The notes under the pieces: generated by a model | Seen by the model: only the letters and a program-made list of their open reading frames with translations | What the model was told of the DNA's origin: nothing | The model's database searches: none | Shown here: positions 10,547-18,044 of the stretch, piece by piece | Numbering within the stretch: position 1 is the first letter of the stretch | Layout: each line of letters begins with the position of its first letter | Position numbers and translations under genes: made by a program | Source: Caulobacteraceae bacterium | GTDB lineage: Bacteria; Pseudomonadota; Alphaproteobacteria; Caulobacterales; Caulobacteraceae | Direction: 5' to 3' | DNA length: 35,838 nt | Assembly (NCBI GenBank): GCA_004144935.1 | Contig: SDZP01000002.1 | Location: forward strand, 1 to 35,838

Positions 10547-10834
10547 TCAGCGATACTGTTGCAGACGGGTGGTGCGAAGGCCCGCCAGGCCGTGCCGGTC
10601 GATCGACTGCTGCCAGTTGAGGAATTCCTCGTTGGTCAGGCGATACCGGTCACAGGCGTCATCGAGGGTGAGGAGGCCGCCACGGACCGCCGCCACAACC
10701 TCTGCCTTGCGGCGGATCACCCACCGCTCGGTGTTGGCGGGCGGCAGGTCGGACAACGTCAGGGGCGCGCCGGTCGGACCGATCACGTACTTCTCGCCCT
10801 TGCTGTTGACCCGCTGCTGCTGCTGCTGAAGCAT
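10547..10834 (-). CDS. sciP: SciP-like DUF1153 protein (small CtrA inhibitory protein)
   Basis: ERWVIRRKAEVVAAVRGGLLTLDDACDRYRLTNEEFLNWQQSIDRHGLAGLRTTRLQQYR; adjacent to fliF. Start MLQQQQQ at 10834. Confidence 0.88.
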   Translation of the reverse strand: MLQQQQQRVNSKGEKYVIGPTGAPLTLSDLPPANTERWVIRRKAEVVAAVRGGLLTLDDACDRYRLTNEEFLNWQQSIDRHGLAGLRTTRLQQYR

Positions 10835-11003
10835 GGTTCTACGCCTCTCCTGGACATCACTGTTGAGGGAGACCATAGCGCTCACGCGATAACACCCCGT
10901 GAATCGGTCTAGTAAAGATACAAGTAACCACGGATTGCCCCCGTCTTAATGCGTTGTTTCATCTTGAGACACCAACGTTAACCGGCGTTAGCATCTTGGT
11001 TAA

Positions 11004-12407
11004 TTATCTCTTGATGCTCAGCAGCTCTTCCAGCATCTGGTCCGCAGTCGTGATGATCTTTGAGGAGGCCGAATAGGCCCGCTGGGTGATGATCAGGCCG
11101 GTGAATTCGCTGGAGAGATCGACGGTGGAGGCTTCCAGCGTGGAGGGCGCGATGGCCCCTGCCCCGCCGGTGCCGGCGGCCTTCAGGCTGTAGGTGCCGC
11201 TGTCCTGGGTCACCCGGTAGGAGTTGCCGTTGCTGGAGCGCAGGCCGTCCGGGTTGGCGAAGGTGGCGATGGCGACCTGGGCGATCTGGCGGCTGATGCC
11301 GTTGTCGAAGATGGCGGTGACGAAGCCGTCCTCGTCGATCTCGATGTTGGTCAGGTTGCCGAAGGCGGTGCCGTTGGTGTTGACGCCCTGGACGATGGAC
11401 TGGCTGTCGTACTGGGTCAGGCCGCCGGCCCCTCCCGCCAGGTCGAGCCGGATTTCCTGGGTGTCGACGCCGAGGCCGGCCGCCCATTTGACCTGACCGG
11501 CTCCCGGCGCGGCGCCCGCGGAGGCGCCGAAGGTGAGGACCGGGTTGTCTGGGTCCAGCAGGGTGGTGGCGTCGGTGTCCATCCGGCCGTCGGGCGTGAA
11601 GGCGACGATGCCGGTTTTGATCTGGCCGTTGGCCAGGCCGGCGCCGCTGACGATGTCGCCGGCTGGAACGGCGCGGATTTCGGCGTACCACTGGTTGGGG
11701 GTGGCGCTCTTCAGGAAATCGACCTGCACGGTGCGCTTGCCGCCCTTGGAGTCGGAGACCGGCACCTGCAGCGAGAAGTCCGGCTTTACGCCGGTGCCCA
11801 GATCGGCGTCGTACATGGCCATCGAGTTGGTGGCGGCGTTGTAGGTCCCCAGCTGGGCGGAGGTCGCCTGGCTCGACTTCAGGTTGGCGCTGACAGCGAT
11901 GCGGGTGGTGCGCTCGGCGGCGCCGCCGACGTTGGAGACGTTGATCGAGTCCAGCCGCGACAGGTCCGAAGGGTCGGTGGTGATGACGCCCTGGTCGTCG
12001 ACCAGCCAGCCCTGCAGGTAGAGGCCCGCCTCATTCTTCAGGTAGCCCAGGTTATCGAGCTGGAACGAGCCGGCGCGGGTGAAGGAGCGGGCGTCGCTGG
12101 CCAGGAGGTCCTCGGCCTTCTCGGTGACCACGAAGAAGCCCTGGCCGCTGATCGCCAGGTCGGTCGAGTTGGAGGTCGCCTGCGGCAGGCCCTGCTGGGT
12201 CACATAGGCCCGGGTTTGGGCGCTCACCCCGCCGGCCGCGTAGGAGGCGGTGCGGTTGTTTCCCGAGACCATGGTCCCGAAGTTGGCCTGGCTACGCTTG
12301 TAGCCGACCGTGTTGACGTTGGAGATGTTGTCGGAAATCGCGGCCAGAGCCGACGAGTTCGCGACCAGACCAGACACCCCGGCGAGCATGGCGCTGTTGA
12401 TGCTCAT
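11004..12407 (-). CDS. flgE: Flagellar hook protein FlgE
   Basis: MSINSAMLAGVSGLVANSSALAAISDNISNVNTVGYKRSQANFGTMV and C-terminal LIITQRAYSASSKIITTADQMLEELLSIKR. Confidence 0.95.
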   Translation of the reverse strand: MSINSAMLAGVSGLVANSSALAAISDNISNVNTVGYKRSQANFGTMVSGNNRTASYAAGGVSAQTRAYVTQQGLPQATSNSTDLAISGQGFFVVTEKAEDLLASDARSFTRAGSFQLDNLGYLKNEAGLYLQGWLVDDQGVITTDPSDLSRLDSINVSNVGGAAERTTRIAVSANLKSSQATSAQLGTYNAATNSMAMYDADLGTGVKPDFSLQVPVSDSKGGKRTVQVDFLKSATPNQWYAEIRAVPAGDIVSGAGLANGQIKTGIVAFTPDGRMDTDATTLLDPDNPVLTFGASAGAAPGAGQVKWAAGLGVDTQEIRLDLAGGAGGLTQYDSQSIVQGVNTNGTAFGNLTNIEIDEDGFVTAIFDNGISRQIAQVAIATFANPDGLRSSNGNSYRVTQDSGTYSLKAAGTGGAGAIAPSTLEASTVDLSSEFTGLIITQRAYSASSKIITTADQMLEELLSIKR

Positions 12408-12516
12408 TGGTTTCTTATCCTTGCCTAAGCGAAATGGGTTTCATCAGGCGCTTGCTGCGTTTGCGGAGATGTCCGCGTCGGAACCGTTCTGGCCCCGCTT
12501 GTTCTGAAGGCAGTCG

Positions 12517-13176
12517 TCAGATCGTGTTGCTGACGGCCGTGACGGCGCTGATCGGCACGCGGGTCTTGCCGATGGTGACGATGTTGGTCCCGTCGACCGC
12601 CTGCACGCCCGTGGCGACGCCGGTCAGGGTCTGGATGGCGCTGATCTTGGCGCCGGCCGAGTCGGTGGCGGTGATCCGCAGGCCGTATTCGCCGTCGGGG
12701 AGCTGGGTCCCGAGGTTGCTCTTGCCGTCCCAGGCAAAGGTCTGGTTGCCCGAGCCGACGCCGGTCAGGGCCTTGCTGGCGACCGTCTTGCCGGTGCTGT
12801 CGATGACTTCCATGGTCACCTCGGTGGCGGCGCGCGGCAGGTTGTAGGCCCAGGTCGCCTTGCCGTCCGCCAGGCTGGCGGCGGCGGTGGTGGCGGTCAC
12901 CGTCTTGCCGATCAGGTTGACCGAGTCGGCCAGGCCGCCGTCGCTCATGCCGACAAGGGCCGCCAGCAGGTCGTTGGTCAGCAGCTGCTGCTCGACGCCG
13001 GTCATCTGGACGATCTGTTGTGTGAACTGGCTGCTGTCCATCGGCGACAGCGGGTCCTGGTTCTTCAGCTGGGTGGTCAGCAGGCTGAGGAAGGTCTCGG
13101 TGCTGTCGGCCAGCCGCGTGCGGCTGTCGGTGATCTTGTCGAGGACATTCGTGCCGGAGGAGACGGAATCGACCAT
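12517..13176 (-). CDS. flgD: Flagellar hook assembly protein FlgD
   Basis: FLSLLTTQLKNQDPLSPMDSSQFTQQIVQMTGVEQQLLTNDLL is a FlgD signature. Confidence 0.94.
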   Translation of the reverse strand: MVDSVSSGTNVLDKITDSRTRLADSTETFLSLLTTQLKNQDPLSPMDSSQFTQQIVQMTGVEQQLLTNDLLAALVGMSDGGLADSVNLIGKTVTATTAAASLADGKATWAYNLPRAATEVTMEVIDSTGKTVASKALTGVGSGNQTFAWDGKSNLGTQLPDGEYGLRITATDSAGAKISAIQTLTGVATGVQAVDGTNIVTIGKTRVPISAVTAVSNTI

Positions 13177-13185
13177 GGGGGCGTC

Positions 13186-14619
13186 CTAAATCAACAGGTC
13201 CAGGCCGCGACGGGCCTGGTAGCGGATGGGGGCGGCGGCAAGCTCTTCGTCGAGGGCGCCGAGCGCCCGGGCGAAGGCCTTGCCGGCCATGTCGGATTGC
13301 GAGGCCTGGCCGTCAGAAGCCTGCTGGCGGCGCTCGCCGGTGAAATCGAAGCTGAGGGCGTTGTCGGCCAGGCTGAAGCCGGCCTGTTCCAGGGCCGTGC
13401 GCAGTTCCTGGACCCGGCCGCGCAGCTCGCTGAGGCCAGCGGCGCTGTCGAAGCCGAGTTGGGCGGTCAGCTTGCCGTCCGAGGCGATCTCGACACTGAC
13501 GTCGACCTTGCCGAGGCCGTAGGGGTCGAGCTGCATGTCGAATTTGGTCGACCGCCCCTCGAGCTTGTCGAGGATGCCGGCGGCCAGCTTGGCGACCGTC
13601 TCCGGCGCGCCCCGCACCTGGGTCGCGAGGGTCGCGGCCCCGGCGGCGACGGTTTCCAGCCGGGCCGCCAGGGTCTGGACGGCGGTCTCGCCGGTGCGGG
13701 CGGGGGTGGCGGCGGTCTCGGCCTCCCGGGCGGCGATCTCGACCGGCGCGCGCTCCTCCCCGGCGGCTTCGACGAGGTCGGCCTCGGCGGTGTCGACCGG
13801 CGTGGCCTGGGTCCGGGCGTTGATGTCTTCGACTTTCGCGACCTTGCCGTCAGCCGTCTTGCGCGGGGCCAAGGCCTTCGGGTCGACGGGCGGGGCCACG
13901 ACGACCGGGGCGGCGACGGTTTCAGGCGTGGTCCGGGCAGCGGCCTCGGCGGCGGCCTGGCCGCTGGCCTCGGCCTGGATCTGGGCGACGACGGCGGCTT
14001 GCACAGCCTGTTCGGCGGACGGCGGGGCGATGGTGGCCTGGGCGGCCGAAGCGGGAGTCGCCGTAGACCGGGCGGCCAGCAGGCTCTGCAGCGACTGGGC
14101 GGCCGTCTGGCCCTGGACCGGCTTGAAGCGGTCCAGGATGGCCGGATCGACGGCTTCCGGCGGCTGGCGGCGCAGGAGGGCGTCGAGCGCGGAAGGCTCC
14201 GCGCCATCCGACTGAGCGGGCGCGGTCGCCGCAGGCTCGGCCTGCTCCGCCCCCGGTGTGACGCTCAGGTCCTTCATCGTTTCGCCGGCGAAGGGGCTCT
14301 TGCCGTCCGGGACGGCGCAGGTCACCGGAGCCTCCGCCTCGGAAGCCGGGGCCTGGCCCAGCGCCTGGGTCAGCCAGGCCGAGGAGCCGGCTTGGGCCAG
14401 CAGGGCGGCGAGGTCGCCGCGCTCGGCGGGAGTGTCGGTCGCCGCTTGCGGGGCGGTCTCGCCGGGGGTCTTGGCCTTGCCGCCTGCGTCCTGCAGCGAC
14501 TGGGTCAGCATGCCCAGCAGCGCCTCGAAGCCGCCCAGCGCCGCGCCCGTGGCGTCGCCCATCGCCAGCCGGCCGCCCGGCTGGGCGAAGGAGGCCAGGA
14601 TGGAGGCGGGCTCGGTCAT
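13186..14619 (-). CDS. fliK: Flagellar hook-length control protein FliK
   Basis: Ala/Pro-rich protein with C-terminal MQLDPYGLGKVDVSVEIASDGKLTAQLGFDSAAGLSELRGRVQELRTALEQAGF. Start MTEPASIL at 14619 preferred because a sigma-54 promoter lies at 14691-14705. Confidence 0.85.
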   Translation of the reverse strand: MTEPASILASFAQPGGRLAMGDATGAALGGFEALLGMLTQSLQDAGGKAKTPGETAPQAATDTPAERGDLAALLAQAGSSAWLTQALGQAPASEAEAPVTCAVPDGKSPFAGETMKDLSVTPGAEQAEPAATAPAQSDGAEPSALDALLRRQPPEAVDPAILDRFKPVQGQTAAQSLQSLLAARSTATPASAAQATIAPPSAEQAVQAAVVAQIQAEASGQAAAEAAARTTPETVAAPVVVAPPVDPKALAPRKTADGKVAKVEDINARTQATPVDTAEADLVEAAGEERAPVEIAAREAETAATPARTGETAVQTLAARLETVAAGAATLATQVRGAPETVAKLAAGILDKLEGRSTKFDMQLDPYGLGKVDVSVEIASDGKLTAQLGFDSAAGLSELRGRVQELRTALEQAGFSLADNALSFDFTGERRQQASDGQASQSDMAGKAFARALGALDEELAAAPIRYQARRGLDLLI

Positions 14620-14690
14620 GGGGGCGGTGGGCGTCCGTGGGCTGGAGGAGATCGGCGGCGCCTGCTGCGCCTTTATTCGGACCTCCCCAA

Positions 14691-14705
14691 GCAACCCCCG
14701 GGCCA
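14691..14705 (-). promoter_or_regulatory. Sigma-54 promoter of fliK-flgD-flgE
   Basis: Minus strand TGGCCCGGGGGTTGC against TGGCACGN4TTGC, with one mismatch and correct GG-N10-GC spacing. Confidence 0.75.
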
Positions 14706-14711
14706 ACACCT

Positions 14712-14724
14712 CAAGCTATTGTTT
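14712..14724 (-). promoter_or_regulatory. IHF-like site near the fliK promoter
   Basis: AAACAATAGCTTG on the minus strand; one mismatch to WATCARNNNNTTR. Confidence 0.45.
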
Positions 14725-14757
14725 CTATTCAACTATACAAGGCACGGGCGGTCGCCG

Positions 14758-14788
14758 CCCGGCAGGACCCATGGCGAATCTTGCCGGG
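14758..14788. promoter_or_regulatory. Paired inverted CCCGGCA elements (candidate FlbD/ftr enhancer)
   Basis: CCCGGCAGGA at 14758-14767 (+) and TTGCCGGG at 14781-14788 (RC CCCGGCAA). Confidence 0.55.
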
Positions 14789-14831
14789 CTGGCCCGGTCG
14801 AAAAGGACTGGCGGCGCCGCCCTGGTCCGGT

Positions 14832-14846
14832 TGGCGCCGTCCTTGC
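14832..14846 (+). promoter_or_regulatory. Sigma-54 promoter of flgK-flgL
   Basis: TGGCGCCGTCCTTGC with correct GG-N10-GC spacing. Confidence 0.6.
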
Positions 14847-14893
14847 GCAGGTCTGCTCGAACATTCCCGGCGCTTCAGAAGGAAGCCCAGTAA

Positions 14894-14906
14894 AATCAAT
14901 AGCTTG
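14894..14906 (+). promoter_or_regulatory. IHF-binding site, perfect consensus match
   Basis: AATCAATAGCTTG matches WATCARNNNNTTR. Confidence 0.6.
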
Positions 14907-14938
14907 GTTTGGACCCTATACGCGCGGGCATGGCCCCG

Positions 14939-14977
14939 CCCGGCAGAAACAGCCGGATAGCGTCAGGTCTTGCCGGG
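14939..14977. promoter_or_regulatory. Second pair of inverted CCCGGCA elements in the flgK leader (candidate ftr sites)
   Basis: CCCGGCAGAA at 14939-14948 (+) and TTGCCGGG at 14970-14977 (RC). Confidence 0.55.
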
Positions 14978-14995
14978 CAGGAGTTGCGAAGGGCC

Positions 14996-17113
14996 ATGTC
15001 CCTCAACAGCATCATGTCTTCGGCCACGACGGGCCTGATGGCGGCCCAGACCGGTCTGCGCGCCGTCTCGGACAACATCGCCAACGTCAACACCACCGGC
15101 TACGTCCGCAAGCTGGTCAGCCAGCAGCCGCTGATCTCGGCCGGCCTCGGCGTCGGGGTCGATGTCGCCCGGGTGGTGCTGGCCAGCGACAAGTTCCTGC
15201 AGAGCTCCGCCCTCAAAGCCGCCGCCAGCGCCGGTTCCTCCGGGGTCATCGCCGACCTGCTCGACCGCACACAGGCGGAATTCGGCGATCCCTCGACGGG
15301 CTCCAGCTTCTTCACCCGGCTGGACAGCATCTACTCGGCCTTCTCGGCCGCGGTGGACGATCCCAACTCCACGGTGCGGCGCGGCACCGCGGTCAACCAG
15401 ATCAGCGACTTCCTCACCGAGTCGGGCCGCATCTCCACCCAGATCAAGAGTCTGGAGGACGAGGTCGACAGCCGCATCCAGGCCAAGGTCGAGCGGGTCA
15501 ACCAGCTGCTGCAGGAGATCGACAGCCTCAACGCCGACGTCACTCGCAGCAAGGTGGTCAACGGCGACGCCACCGGATCGGAAAACCTGCAGATCCAGCG
15601 GATCAACGAGCTGTCCTCGCTGATCGACATCAACGTGCAGTCCCGCGAGCAGGGCGGCGTCGTCATCCGCGCCTCCGACGGCCTGCCGCTGGCCGGCCAA
15701 GGCGGGGCGGCCACGCTCGCCTTCGTGCGCACCCCCGGGGCGGCCGGCGAGATCACGGTCACCATGGGCAGCGCTTCGGGATCGACCTCAATGCGGGCCC
15801 GGCTGACCGGCGGCGAGATCGCCGGCCTGCTGCAGGTGCGGGACGTGGACCTGCCGGCCATCAGCGACGAGCTGGGCGAGTTCGTCAGCCGGGCGGTGGA
15901 CGAACTAAACCGCGCCCACAACGCCTCGGCCAGCGTGCCGCCGCCGGCCGTCATGAACGGCCGCAACACCGGCCTGGACCTGCCGACCGCCGTCAGCGGC
16001 TTTACCGGCCGCACCTCCCTGGCCGTGGTCTCGCCGACCGGCGCCCTGCAGCGGACCGTCGACATCAATTTCGACGCCGGCACGATCAGCGTCGATGGCG
16101 GCGCGGCCAGCGCCTTCACCCCGGCAAGCTTCCTGAGCAGCCTCAACACCGCCATGGGTGGCATGGGTTCGGCGACCTTCGCCAACGGCGCGCTGAACCT
16201 CTCGGCCACTGGCGGCAACGGCCTGGCCTTCGCCGAGAACGCCGCCACGCCCTCGGCCAAGACCGGCAAGACCTTCTCCCATTTCTTCGGCCTCAACGAT
16301 CTCGTCACCAGCACCGGCTTCGCCAACTACGAGACCGGTCTCAAGGCCACCGACCCGCACGGCTTCACGGCCGGCGATCAGATCACATTGCGCATCGCCG
16401 ACGCCGAGGGCTCTCGCATCCGCGACATCAGCGTCGCCGTGCCGGCCGGCGGCACGATGCAGGATCTGGTCAACGCTTTGAACAGCAGCAGCGACGGGGT
16501 CGGCCTGTATGGTCAGTTCAGCCTCGACGCCAACGGCCAGATGGGCTTCGCCCCTGGGCCGGCCGGCTATGGCCTGACCGTGGTCAGCGACAACACCCAG
16601 CGCGGGGCTGGCGGTCCCTCGATCACCGAACTCTTCGGCGTCGGCCAGGCGCAACGCGGCGGCCGGGCCGAACGCTACGCGCTGCGCAGCGACATCGCCG
16701 CCAACTCCGCCAAACTCGGCCTCGCCACGCTCGATCTCGCCCAGGCCGCCAGCGGCAATCCGGTGCTGTCGGCCGGCGACGGACGGGGGGCGCTGAAGCT
16801 GGCTCAGTCGGGCTCGATCAACACGCGCTTCGACTCGGTCGGCACCCTCAACAGCGTCTCGATGAGCGTCACCCGCTACGGCGCCGAACTGGCCGGCTCG
16901 ATCGGCCGCCGTGCCGACGCGGCCGCCTCGCGGCAGGAAAGCGCCCTGGCCGTGGCCGAGGAGGCGACGGCGCGGCGGGCCTCGGTCGAAGGGGTCAACC
17001 TGGATGAGGAGCTGATCTCGATGACCACCTATCAGCAGGCCTTCAACGCCTCGGCCCGGATCATCCAGGCCAGCAAGGACCTCTATGACATTCTCCTCGG
17101 CATGGTGAACTGA
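14996..17113 (+). CDS. flgK: Flagellar hook-associated protein FlgK
   Basis: MSLNSIMSSATTGLMAAQTGLRAVSDNIANVNTTGYVRKLVSQQ and C-terminal VNLDEELISMTTYQQAFNASARIIQASKDLYDILLGMVN. Confidence 0.95.
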   Translation: MSLNSIMSSATTGLMAAQTGLRAVSDNIANVNTTGYVRKLVSQQPLISAGLGVGVDVARVVLASDKFLQSSALKAAASAGSSGVIADLLDRTQAEFGDPSTGSSFFTRLDSIYSAFSAAVDDPNSTVRRGTAVNQISDFLTESGRISTQIKSLEDEVDSRIQAKVERVNQLLQEIDSLNADVTRSKVVNGDATGSENLQIQRINELSSLIDINVQSREQGGVVIRASDGLPLAGQGGAATLAFVRTPGAAGEITVTMGSASGSTSMRARLTGGEIAGLLQVRDVDLPAISDELGEFVSRAVDELNRAHNASASVPPPAVMNGRNTGLDLPTAVSGFTGRTSLAVVSPTGALQRTVDINFDAGTISVDGGAASAFTPASFLSSLNTAMGGMGSATFANGALNLSATGGNGLAFAENAATPSAKTGKTFSHFFGLNDLVTSTGFANYETGLKATDPHGFTAGDQITLRIADAEGSRIRDISVAVPAGGTMQDLVNALNSSSDGVGLYGQFSLDANGQMGFAPGPAGYGLTVVSDNTQRGAGGPSITELFGVGQAQRGGRAERYALRSDIAANSAKLGLATLDLAQAASGNPVLSAGDGRGALKLAQSGSINTRFDSVGTLNSVSMSVTRYGAELAGSIGRRADAAASRQESALAVAEEATARRASVEGVNLDEELISMTTYQQAFNASARIIQASKDLYDILLGMVN

Positions 17114-17115
17114 GC

Positions 17116-18042
17116 ATGACCCGCGTCTCCACAAGTCACGGCTACTCGGTCGTCCTCTCCAACCTGATGCGGGCCGGCGCCAACCAGGAAGAAGCCCAGA
17201 ACCAGGTCTCCAGCGGCCGCGCCGCCGACAGCCTGCGCGGCTTCGCCCCGCAGGTCGAACAGCTGATCGCCGCCAACTCGGTGATGGCGCGGGTCGAGGG
17301 CTATCTCGACCAGGGCAAGCTGATCGTCTCGCGGCTGGAAGCCCAGGACCTTGCTCTGCGCGAGACCGCCAACTCCGCCCTGGGGGCGCGAGGGACTCTG
17401 GCCGAGGCCCTGGCCTCCGACCGGGGCGACGCCATCATGGGCGAGCTGCAGGGCCACTTCCTGACCGCCGCCGAGGCGCTGAACGCCCAGCAGGGCGGCC
17501 GCTATCTTTTCGCCGGGGCGCAGGTCAACACCCGGCCGGTCGAGGCCAGCCGCCTGAGCGACCTGACTGCCGTCGCCGATGTCTCCGACCTGTTCGTCAA
17601 CGACGCCCTCAAGCCGGTCAGCCGCCTCGACGACAACATCACCATCCAGAGCGGCTTCCTGGCCGACGAGGAGGGCACGGAGCTGTTCCAGGCCTTCAAG
17701 GAGGTGCAGGCCTATGTCGAGGCCAACGGCGCCTTCAGCTCGCCGCTGACCAGCGCGCAGAAGACCTTCATCGAGGGCATGCTTCCCAAGTTCGACGCCG
17801 CCAACAAATCGCTGACCGACACCGCCTCGCTGAACGGCGCCAACCAGGTGCGGGTCGACAACAGCCTGGCGCAGCACGAGGACCGCTCCACCCTGCTGAA
17901 GGGCGAGATCAAGGACATCGCCGAAGTCGACATGGCGGAGGCCATCAGCCGCCTGGAACAGGCCCAGACGGCCCTGCAGGCCTCGGCCCAGGTGTTCACC
18001 ACCCTGAGGGGCAGCTCACTCCTGGAGCTCCTGAGGACCTAG
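17116..18042 (+). CDS. flgL: Flagellar hook-associated protein FlgL / flagellin-like protein
   Basis: MTRVSTSHGYSVVLSNLMRAGANQEEAQNQVSSGRAADSLRGFAPQVEQ; 2 nt downstream of flgK. Confidence 0.88.
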   Translation: MTRVSTSHGYSVVLSNLMRAGANQEEAQNQVSSGRAADSLRGFAPQVEQLIAANSVMARVEGYLDQGKLIVSRLEAQDLALRETANSALGARGTLAEALASDRGDAIMGELQGHFLTAAEALNAQQGGRYLFAGAQVNTRPVEASRLSDLTAVADVSDLFVNDALKPVSRLDDNITIQSGFLADEEGTELFQAFKEVQAYVEANGAFSSPLTSAQKTFIEGMLPKFDAANKSLTDTASLNGANQVRVDNSLAQHEDRSTLLKGEIKDIAEVDMAEAISRLEQAQTALQASAQVFTTLRGSSLLELLRT

Positions 18043-18044
18043 CC

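Noticed and set aside
14620-14709. Upstream extension of FliK to a start at 14709
   Set aside because: Would overlap the sigma-54 promoter at 14691-14705; the MTEPASIL start at 14619 is more plausible.
14771-14785. Additional plus-strand sigma-54-like TGGCGAATCTTGC
   Set aside because: GG-to-GC spacing is 10 rather than 12 nt.
13018-17007. 1329-aa plus-strand ORF
   Set aside because: Runs antisense through fliK and then out of frame through flgK; composition is shadow-frame-like and it crosses the divergent promoter region.
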